Source: Athalassotoga sp049965695 (lineage in GTDB: Bacteria; Thermotogota; Thermotogae; Mesoaciditogales; Mesoaciditogaceae). Taken from it: a DNA stretch of 39,496 nt. The translations under genes were made by a program, and so were the position numbers. The stretch lies in the NCBI RefSeq assembly GCF_049965695.1, contig NZ_JBMFWB010000017.1, positions 1 to 39,496 of the forward strand, written 5' to 3'. The notes under the pieces were generated by a model, which worked only from the letters and a program-made list of their open reading frames with translations, did no database searches and had not been told where the DNA came from. Below are positions 22,788 to 29,525 of the stretch, one piece after another. How positions within the stretch are numbered: position 1 is the stretch's first letter; every line of letters starts with the position of its first letter.

Positions 22788-23507
22788 TTATGGATCGGAT
22801 TGAATGAATATATCAAGATATGTCGAATATAGGCCTTTTGGCTGTTGGTAATTTACCCTGAAGCCAAGCCATCCGTAGAATGTATGTTCCCAATAGTTAG
22901 GACCATAAAGCGTTATCTTTTGTGTTGCCGATCCGTAATTTGCATTTATATACGCCATATCATACCAGAAACTGTTGTTTGTGCCATTTGACGGAAGTCC
23001 AACTCCTGGTGCAGTTGAATCGTCAACTTTGTATCCAAGCCATGTTGGAATAGATCCAGCCCCAGTAGGTCCACCGCTGAGATTTCCACCCGTCTGGAAG
23101 TAGGCGTAAACTCCACCGTTTGTCATCACATGAATTGTAAAACTGTCAACGGTGAAATCTCCCGGCACATCGACGTGTATAACGTAATTAAGGTATTGAA
23201 CACTTATGTATATCCACTGGCTGACGTTAAGCGTCCAGTTTATCCTTGGAAGTTTGAACCATGTCGGAGTTGCTGGAAGTACCATGAAGTAACCAATGTT
23301 GGGGACTTGAACTGATGTTGAAAGGCCGCCGGTCGACCAGGTATTTGCACCCGTTGCAGATGCGAATACGGTGTTGGTAACCTGTACCCATGAACCTGCT
23401 CCTTCGGTTGGAACTGTCCACTGAAAAACCGGAACAGACGTTTGCGCAATTCCTATCACTCCAATGACGAGCAGCGCAAGCATACTCAACAGTATAACTT
23501 TTTTCAT
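22788..23507 (-). CDS. Exported protein, first gene of the secretin cluster
   Basis: 239 aa with signal peptide (about 1-21, MKKVILLSMLALLVIGVIGIAQ). SD AGGGGTGATAGGAA precedes the ATG. It shares the whole C-terminal two thirds with the 207-aa paralogue: QWIYISVQYLNYVIHV, PGDF, TNGGVYAYFQTGG, TWLGYKVDD, NNSFWYDM, QKITL, FYGWLGFRV and YLDIFIQSDP. The N-terminal third is longer and richer in Thr, Ser and Pro. Predicted all-beta, no cysteine in the mature part. Its position first in the operon, followed by a stable hairpin, suggests it is the most abundant product, for example a major surface subunit. Function unknown. Confidence 0.78.
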   Translation of the reverse strand: MKKVILLSMLALLVIGVIGIAQTSVPVFQWTVPTEGAGSWVQVTNTVFASATGANTWSTGGLSTSVQVPNIGYFMVLPATPTWFKLPRINWTLNVSQWIYISVQYLNYVIHVDVPGDFTVDSFTIHVMTNGGVYAYFQTGGNLSGGPTGAGSIPTWLGYKVDDSTAPGVGLPSNGTNNSFWYDMAYINANYGSATQKITLYGPNYWEHTFYGWLGFRVNYQQPKGLYSTYLDIFIQSDP

Positions 23508-23584
23508 TTCCTATCACCCCTTATCCTTTCTATTTGATCTATCTTTCGGTGGCCACCAAAAAGACTTCTCAACTGTACTTAGCA

Positions 23585-24060
23585 AGATGCGTGCCAAAGC
23601 AGCACATGGCCAATAGCCTACGGCAAAAACAAAACAGTGACGCGTGATCGGTAATCAGCAAAACAGCACGTGGCTCGTAGCGGGTGGCAAGAAAGAGGCA
23701 TTAGGGATTGGAGATTAGAGAAAAAAATAGTGACGCGTGATCGGTAACGAGTAAGCAGCCAAAGGCAAAAGGCGATTCCAGTTCTTCGACTGGAATGACA
23801 GCAGGCGGAGAGCATGATGCCGCAAGGTGACCTCCGCAGCGCAGCGAGGACCAGACACCGAGGGGCGAATGCTGGAGCCGATGCACAAAAAGGCGCATGG
23901 CCAATAGCATATGGCAAGAAAGAGACATTAGGGATTGGAGATTAGAGAAAAAAATAGTGACGCGTGATCGGTAACGAGTAAGCAGCTAAAGGCAAAAGGC
24001 GATTCCAGTTCTTCGACTGGAATGACGGACGGATGCGGAGAGCATGATGCCGCAGGAGAT
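23585..24060 (+). repeat. Interspersed mosaic repeat, copy C (two tandem units)
   Basis: The largest copy, filling most of the 627-bp gap between the secretin cluster and osmC. It contains a 114-bp direct repeat: 23686-23799 and 23913-24026 differ at only two positions by eye. Each unit includes GTGACGCGTGATCGGTAACGAG and the hairpin ATTCCAGT-TCTTCG-ACTGGAAT (23775-23796, 24002-24023). Between them lies the reverse complement of the 85-bp unit of copies A and B. The stretch 23508-23584 holds the cluster leader and a GGTGGCCACC palindrome (23548-23557); no clear promoter was found there. Confidence 0.9.
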
Positions 24061-24080
24061 TGGTAACACAATAACATTGC

Positions 24081-24109
24081 TTGACAGAACACCTTATCCT
24101 TACTATAAT
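24081..24109 (+). promoter_or_regulatory. Consensus sigma-A promoter of osmC
   Basis: -35 TTGACA (24081-24086), 17-nt spacer, -10 TATAAT (24104-24109): a perfect match at both elements with ideal spacing, immediately after repeat copy C. Confidence 0.92.
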
Positions 24110-24134
24110 AAAGAAAATCACAGGAGGTTTTAAA

Positions 24135-24542
24135 ATGCTGACTTTAAACTGGAATAAAAAGATGAAATTCACAGCACATACCGAGTCAAATCATGAAGTC
24201 GTGATGGATTCTTCTCCAAATGTCGGTGGAGAAGATACGGCGGCAAGACCTATGGAGGTGTTGTTGGCAGCGCTTGGAGGATGCACTGCAATGGATGTAA
24301 TTTCAATTCTTGAGAAGATGAAGACACCGCCGAAAGATTTTAAAATAGAAATTGATTACACCAGCGCGAAGGAACATCCAAAAATTTACACGTCTATCCA
24401 TTTGAAGTACATCTTTATCGGAAATGTACCGAAAGAAAATGCCGAAAAAGCCGTCAATTTATCTCAGACAAAATATTGCAGTGCCTCGGCGATGCTTAGA
24501 AAATCCGCCGAAATTACTTATGAACTTGTCTTTGAAAGTTGA
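24135..24542 (+). CDS. OsmC/YhfA-family thiol peroxidase-like protein
   Basis: 135 aa from the ATG at 24135, with SD AGGAGG at 24122-24127. A TTG in the same frame at 24081 is the -35 box and is rejected. The two family cysteines are present: Cys50 (LGGCTAMDV) and Cys115 (TKYCSAS). Typical members reduce organic hydroperoxides; the YhfA branch, which this resembles through ARPMEVLLAALGGC, is less well characterised. It is driven by a consensus promoter and is probably monocistronic. It converges on ligA, and the two coding regions overlap by 25 nt at their 3' ends. Confidence 0.93.
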   Translation: MLTLNWNKKMKFTAHTESNHEVVMDSSPNVGGEDTAARPMEVLLAALGGCTAMDVISILEKMKTPPKDFKIEIDYTSAKEHPKIYTSIHLKYIFIGNVPKENAEKAVNLSQTKYCSASAMLRKSAEITYELVFES

Positions 24543-26536
24543 GAAATGATATCTTCCAATTGTTTTTCGTCAATGATTTTAACGCCAAGTTTTCTTGCTT
24601 TATCAAGTTTGGAACCAGGATTTTCTCCAGCGATAAGATAATCTGTTTTTGATGAAACATTTTCTCCAACATCACCTCCAAGATCAAGGAGGTGCTGTTT
24701 TATTTCTTCACGGGGTTTTGAAAGTGTTCCCGTTATAACAAAACGTTTTCCGGAAAGCACAGAAGGCGATCTGATTGGATATACGATTCCTGTTCCGACT
24801 CTATGAGATTTGAGTTTTTCGATCATTTCTTTCGTTCTGTCGAGCGAAAAGAATTGAACGACTGAATTCGCAACCTTTTCTCCCACTCCGTTTATTTTTA
24901 TGAGTTCTTCTTTTTTTGCGTTTTGAAGTTCTTCGATATTGTGGTAACGTTTCTCAAGCAGTCTCGCGGTCGTTTCTCCTACCATCGGAATGCCGATTGC
25001 GGTTATGAGTCTGGAAAAAGGCAGATTTTTTGACTTTTCTATCTCATCCATGAGATTTTGAGCCGATTTCTCACCCATGTTTTCCAATTTTGAGATGAAT
25101 TCTTTGTTCAAATCGTAAATGTCGGCAGGGTCTTTAACTTTACCGCTTTCTATGAGCTTTTTTATCAATTTGGTTCCAAGTCCATGAATATCCATAGCCT
25201 TCCGGGAGGCAAAATTTTCGATCCATGCTTCTAATTTGGCAGGGCAATAAGGGTTTAAACATCTTAGCGCAACATCTTGAGGTTCGATTTTGCCAACAGG
25301 TCCACCACATATTGGACATGAGGTGGGAGGATTTATCTGTTTTTCATCGCCTTTACGCTCTTCAACGATGGATTTAACAACCTGCGGTATTATTTCACCG
25401 GCTTTTTCTATTATAACTATATCGCCTATCCTTATGTCTCTTTCTTTGACGTAGTCGAAATTGTGTAAAGACGCACGTTTTACCGTCGTTCCGGCAAGAC
25501 GCACAGGTTCTAATTCGGCGACAGGTGTGAGTGTGCCTGTTCTTCCAACCTGAACTGTGACTTTGAGTATTTTCGTTCTAACCTGTTCGGCCTGGAATTT
25601 GTACGCTATGGCCCAGCGTGGAGCCTTGGCGGTAAAGCCGAGATTTTCCTGAAGATCAAAGTCATTTACTTTTAGGACAGCACCATCAATGGGATAATCC
25701 AATTCTTCTCTTCTCTTTTCGCACCATTCAAGGTATGTTTTTACATCGTCCAGATTTTTGGCGATTTTTGATTCGCCGTTAACTTTGAATCCAATTTTTC
25801 TCATGAATTGAAGTGCATCCCATTGTGTTTTGATTCCGTATTTTCGAGGGCTTTCAAGGGTATATATGAAAGAATCAAGATGTCTTCTGGCGACCTCCGA
25901 TGTGTCGAGTTGTCTTAAAGTGCCTGCGGCCGCATTACGTGGATTTGCAAAAAGCGGCAGTTCCTGATGTTGCCTTATAAGGTTAAGTTTTTTAAATTCA
26001 GTGAAAGACATGTATATTTCCCCTCGTACCTCAACATCTATCGGTTCATTGAGTATCAAAGGTATAGTTCTGACCGTTCTTGCGTTGTCAGTAACATTTT
26101 CTCCAACCTCACCGTCTCCACGGGTTGCGGCAAGCACGAGTTCACCTTTTTCATATTTAAGTCTTATCGAAAGGCCATCTATTTTCATTTCGCAAACGTA
26201 TTCCATTTCATCTCGTTCGGCAAGTTTTTTTATTCTCTCATCGAATTCTTTTAATTCATCAAAAGAGTAAATGTTGTCGAGGCTGTACATCAAAGATGGA
26301 TGTCTTACAGATGAAAAGCCATCAAGGATTTTCGCACCTATTCTTTGTGTCGGAGAATTTTGGCTTTTAAGGGCAGGATATTTAGTTTCAAGATCCACAA
26401 GTTCTTTAGCGAGCATATCGTACTCGTAATCTGTTATAACAGGATCGTTGAGTGTGTAGTATCTGTAATTATGATATTCTATTTCCTTTCGAAGTTTTTC
26501 GACACGCATCTTTATTTCTTCTGGAATTTCGTCCAT
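24518..26536 (-). CDS. ligA: NAD-dependent DNA ligase LigA
   Basis: 672 aa, full length. Domain Ia (HNYRYYTLNDPVITDYEYD), adenylation domain with nucleophile Lys118 in EMKIDG, OB-fold (TLTPVAELEPVRLAGTTVKRASLHN), four-cysteine zinc finger (CPICGG...CLNPYCPAKL), helix-hairpin-helix repeats (residues 440-580), and a C-terminal BRCT domain ending near ISQLSKTSS. It seals nicks in duplex DNA using NAD+. SD GGGAGG precedes the ATG. Repeat copy B separates it from trmFO upstream, so it may depend on read-through or on a promoter within repeat DNA. Confidence 0.98.
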   Translation of the reverse strand: MDEIPEEIKMRVEKLRKEIEYHNYRYYTLNDPVITDYEYDMLAKELVDLETKYPALKSQNSPTQRIGAKILDGFSSVRHPSLMYSLDNIYSFDELKEFDERIKKLAERDEMEYVCEMKIDGLSIRLKYEKGELVLAATRGDGEVGENVTDNARTVRTIPLILNEPIDVEVRGEIYMSFTEFKKLNLIRQHQELPLFANPRNAAAGTLRQLDTSEVARRHLDSFIYTLESPRKYGIKTQWDALQFMRKIGFKVNGESKIAKNLDDVKTYLEWCEKRREELDYPIDGAVLKVNDFDLQENLGFTAKAPRWAIAYKFQAEQVRTKILKVTVQVGRTGTLTPVAELEPVRLAGTTVKRASLHNFDYVKERDIRIGDIVIIEKAGEIIPQVVKSIVEERKGDEKQINPPTSCPICGGPVGKIEPQDVALRCLNPYCPAKLEAWIENFASRKAMDIHGLGTKLIKKLIESGKVKDPADIYDLNKEFISKLENMGEKSAQNLMDEIEKSKNLPFSRLITAIGIPMVGETTARLLEKRYHNIEELQNAKKEELIKINGVGEKVANSVVQFFSLDRTKEMIEKLKSHRVGTGIVYPIRSPSVLSGKRFVITGTLSKPREEIKQHLLDLGGDVGENVSSKTDYLIAGENPGSKLDKARKLGVKIIDEKQLEDIISQLSKTSS

Positions 26537-26574
26537 CTTTTCCTCCCTGATGTTTTTGATCTCTACTCTCTAAT

Positions 26575-26875
26575 GTCCGATCACCAATCTCTTTTTTTTC
26601 CATATGCTGTTTTGCTGATTACCGATCACGCGTTACTGTTTTGTTTTTGCCATAGGCTATTGGCCATATGCTTTTTTGTTCGTCGGCTCTCGCATTCGCC
26701 CTTCGGTGTCTGGTCCTCGCGTTGCTGCGGAGGTCACCTCTCGGCATCATGCTCTCCGCCTGCTGTCATTCCAGTCGAAGAACTGGAATCGCCTTTTGCC
26801 TTTGGCTGCTTACTCGTTACTGATCACGCGTTACTATTTTTTTTACATGCTACCCGCTACGAACTACGTGCTGTT
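26575..26875 (-). repeat. Interspersed mosaic repeat, copy B
   Basis: Fills the 327-bp gap between ligA and trmFO and reaches into the end of trmFO. It contains the 85-bp unit (26676-26760), the hairpin ATTCCAGT-CGAAGA-ACTGGAAT (26768-26789), CTTTGGCTGCTTACTCGTTACTGATCACGCG, and the pair of words around CCATAGGCTATTGGCCATATG. On the minus strand the stretch AACAGCACGTAG supplies the trmFO stop. Confidence 0.9.
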
Positions 26876-28075
26876 TTTCAATATGCCAAAATTGGCGTAC
26901 ATTGGCTGTAAATCTTTTGCCTTTGTGACGTAATCTATCAAAGCGCCTATCATCGTGTTGCACGGAAATCTTTCAGGATCTAAACCATTCAGAATTCTGA
27001 CGATATTTCTTCCGACGTAAAGTCCCGTAGCGATTGATTCAACGTACCCTTCAACTCCGGTTATTTGACCGGCAAAAAAAAGATTTTCCATGGTTTTCGA
27101 TCTGAAAAACTCATCCGTAACTTTGGATGGTTCTATGTAAATGTTGGCATGCATTACCCCATACCTTACAATTTTAACATTTTCAAGTCCGGGTATCATT
27201 CTAAAAACTCTTTGCTGTTCATGCCATTTGAGCCTTGTTTGAAAACCCACGATGTTCAACAAAGTTCCTGCGTAATTGTCACGCCTTAGTTGAACAACCG
27301 CGTACGGTCTTTTACCGTTTAATTCCAACCCGACAGGTCTTAAAGGGCCATATCTCATGGCATCGATTCCGGATCTTGCTATTTCTTCAATTGGCTGGCA
27401 TCTTGAAAACAAGAATTTTCTGTCGAATTTTTCCATAGGAAGTACTTCGGCGTTGACAAGATTTTCTCTGAATTGAAGATATTCATCTTTGTTCATGGGA
27501 CAATTAAAATAATCTTTTCCTTTATCTTCATATCTGTTTGCAAGAAAAATCTTTGACATATCGATCGTTGTGGCATCAATTATGGGAGCCACCGCATCGA
27601 AAAAATGTGATCCGGTTTTAAATTTCGTCATGATCCATTTGTAAAGTTTTTCGGAGGTCGCAGGACCCGTTGCCATTATCCAAAAATCATCCGGAGGAAT
27701 TTCCGTTATTTCTTCTCTTTGAACGTGTATTTTTGGATGAGATTCGATGATAGAAGTTATCTCTTCGGAAAACGTTTCTCTATCGACGACAAGTGCTTTT
27801 CCTCCCTCAATGGCATGCTTGTTGGCAATTTTTAAGACAAAAGAACCAAGATCGGTAAGTTCTTTTTTAAGAAGTCCCGAAGCATTTTTAAGATCGACGG
27901 ATTTCAACGAATTGGAACAGACAAGTTCGGCGAATTTGCCAGTTTCATGCACATCTGTTTTTACGACAGGCCTCATTTCGTGCAACACGACATCATATCC
28001 TGCCTGCGCTATTTGATAGGTGGCTTCACTGCCGGCAAGTCCTCCGCCTACGACATGGACGATCTTTTCACTCAA
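26864..28075 (-). CDS. trmFO: Methylenetetrahydrofolate-tRNA-(uracil-5-)-methyltransferase TrmFO, C-terminus cut by repeat
   Basis: 403 aa starting at TTG (28075) with SD AGGAGG 9 nt upstream. FAD-binding GGGLAGSEA (10-18). Both functional cysteines of the family are in place: Cys53 (ELVCSNSLK) and Cys226 (FSRCQPIEE). It makes m5U54 in the tRNA T-loop using methylene-THF and FADH2. Family members are usually about 435-445 aa and continue past PMxANFG with some 30 residues containing a charged helix. Here the protein stops at ANFGILKNST, and those last codons plus TAG derive from repeat copy B. The truncation is terminal, so activity may remain. Confidence 0.93.
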   Translation of the reverse strand: MSEKIVHVVGGGLAGSEATYQIAQAGYDVVLHEMRPVVKTDVHETGKFAELVCSNSLKSVDLKNASGLLKKELTDLGSFVLKIANKHAIEGGKALVVDRETFSEEITSIIESHPKIHVQREEITEIPPDDFWIMATGPATSEKLYKWIMTKFKTGSHFFDAVAPIIDATTIDMSKIFLANRYEDKGKDYFNCPMNKDEYLQFRENLVNAEVLPMEKFDRKFLFSRCQPIEEIARSGIDAMRYGPLRPVGLELNGKRPYAVVQLRRDNYAGTLLNIVGFQTRLKWHEQQRVFRMIPGLENVKIVRYGVMHANIYIEPSKVTDEFFRSKTMENLFFAGQITGVEGYVESIATGLYVGRNIVRILNGLDPERFPCNTMIGALIDYVTKAKDLQPMYANFGILKNST

Positions 28076-28088
28076 GGACTTTTTCCTC

Positions 28089-28982
28089 CTAATTTATAAG
28101 TGTTAGATAAAGTATAACGCTGTCTTTAAAAACTTTCGGATCGAGGTACGTTATTTCTCTTATCTTGTTGAGTCTGTTGAGAATCGTGTTACGATGTATT
28201 TTCATGACTTTTGAAGTTTTGACTGGGCTCGCGTCGTTTTCAAAAAAAATTTTCAAAGTTTGAAGAAGTTCAGGATATTTTTCGAGTTTTTCGATCAAAA
28301 CTTTCTTCATTCCTTTGTTTTCGATGACATCTTGAATTAAGAACACAGGAGAAAGTTTTGAATAACTTGACAGGCCGGAAGGGTCCGATCCGTAATGAAG
28401 AGCCGTCACAGACTGATGATAGGCTATTTCAGGAGTTGGATCCACGGAAATGCCAGCCTTGCATCCCTCCGGGACTTTTTCGATTTTTCCATCGAAGATG
28501 AAAAAATCCTCTCCCGATTCCATATGCTTGACAAATCTTCCACCGATTTTGGCCATTTCTCCTCTTAACTGGATGTTTCCTATCTGAGATATCGCGGCGC
28601 ACAAGATGGGCTTACTTATCCCTTTAAAAGCGTTGATTATCTCAGGGGGTATGGATTCTTCAGCGTAACCTTCCGTTGTTTTGGCAAACTCTTCAAGTAC
28701 ATTTTGGACGAAGATGGCCAAAGTCTCTTCGGAAAATTCGTATCCAATCAAAAGTACGCAGCCTTTAAAATTTGTGAAGTTGAAAGGAATGACAAGCACG
28801 TGCTTTTGATCGTGCACAAGGCCTACCCTTACTCCTGTCTTTATGGCAACCGAAACGGCCTGAGAAAGATCGGCAGAGAGACCTATCGTTGAGAATTTCG
28901 GAACACCTTCCATATCGGTGCATATAACGTCTCCGTTGAAAAGATCAATCAGTTTTTCTCCGATTTCATCCCATATTTCCAT
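28089..28982 (-). CDS. PucR/CdaR-type transcriptional regulator
   Basis: 297 aa. The C-terminal 55 residues form the PucR helix-turn-helix: ELLQTLKIFFENDASPVKTSKVMKIHRNTILNRLNKI, with HRNTI as signature. The preceding part (about 1-110) looks like a sugar-diacid-recognition or GAF-like sensor, followed by a linker domain. The family regulates purine, sugar acid or amino-acid catabolism. It lies between queH (4-nt gap) and trmFO (13-nt gap), so it belongs to a housekeeping operon rather than a catabolic one. Targets unknown. Confidence 0.85.
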   Translation of the reverse strand: MEIWDEIGEKLIDLFNGDVICTDMEGVPKFSTIGLSADLSQAVSVAIKTGVRVGLVHDQKHVLVIPFNFTNFKGCVLLIGYEFSEETLAIFVQNVLEEFAKTTEGYAEESIPPEIINAFKGISKPILCAAISQIGNIQLRGEMAKIGGRFVKHMESGEDFFIFDGKIEKVPEGCKAGISVDPTPEIAYHQSVTALHYGSDPSGLSSYSKLSPVFLIQDVIENKGMKKVLIEKLEKYPELLQTLKIFFENDASPVKTSKVMKIHRNTILNRLNKIREITYLDPKVFKDSVILYLTLIN

Positions 28983-28985
28983 GTA

Positions 28986-29525
28986 TCACACCTTAACCTT
29001 TGGAAGGCTGAAAACACAGCCACAATAATTTTGTCTGTAAATTCCAAGCGATTTGCAATAATTGACGCTTTCCAAGAAACCGTTATTTTTTCTGAAAGCG
29101 CTTGGAATGTACGTTGTGCCTATTTTTTTGGCAAGTTTTGTGCCAATGTCGTTTATGAAGTTCACATCTTTGTGAGGACTCGTCGTAAGAGATGTGGCAA
29201 AGGCGTCGAATCCGTTTTCTTTCGCAAAGAGTGCAGACTTTCTCAACCTGAAGGCGATGCACGCTTTGCATCTCATAGATCCTTCCGGCAGATCTTCAAG
29301 GCCTCTGACTGTCTTAAACCATTCATCCGGATCGTAGGAAGGGTAAAAGACGTCAAAGTTCCAGATGGATGACAATTTTTCAAGTGCCTGACGCCTTTTC
29401 GAATACTCCTCGTACGGTTGAACATTCGGATTGAAAAAATACCCAACAACTTCGCCGGATCCAGAAAGCCTTTTGTACGCTGTGGTGGCATCCGGCGCGC
29501 AACAGATGTGAAGCAAAATTCTCAT
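28986..29525 (-). CDS. queH: Epoxyqueuosine reductase QueH
   Basis: 179 aa of the DUF208 family. Characteristic cysteines: Cys8-Cys9 in LLHICCAPD, Cys86 and Cys89 in MRCKAC, and a C-terminal YCGC. These bind a 4Fe-4S cluster and a further metal in the T. maritima homologue. It performs the last step of queuosine synthesis, reducing epoxyqueuosine in the anticodon of GUN tRNAs, and replaces QueG in many anaerobes and thermophiles. The start overlaps the transketolase end by 4 nt. Confidence 0.95.
   Translation of the reverse strand: MRILLHICCAPDATTAYKRLSGSGEVVGYFFNPNVQPYEEYSKRRQALEKLSSIWNFDVFYPSYDPDEWFKTVRGLEDLPEGSMRCKACIAFRLRKSALFAKENGFDAFATSLTTSPHKDVNFINDIGTKLAKKIGTTYIPSAFRKNNGFLESVNYCKSLGIYRQNYCGCVFSLPKVKV

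Noticed and set aside
23585..24060. CRISPR array
   Set aside because: Repeats are few, unequal in length, mosaic and in mixed orientation, with no regular spacers and no cas genes in the window.
24081..24134. TTG start extending osmC by 18 residues
   Set aside because: The TTG is part of a perfect TTGACA -35 box, and the -10 and SD lie inside the proposed extension.
23618..24172. Open frames of 75-100 codons within repeat C on the minus strand
   Set aside because: They arise because the GC-richer repeat lacks stops. Similar peptides appear in copies A, B and D in other frames with no consistent start or ribosome binding site.
17520..26875. Insertion sequence with transposase
   Set aside because: No transposase-like frame and no consistent terminal inverted repeats or target-site duplications could be seen at copy ends.
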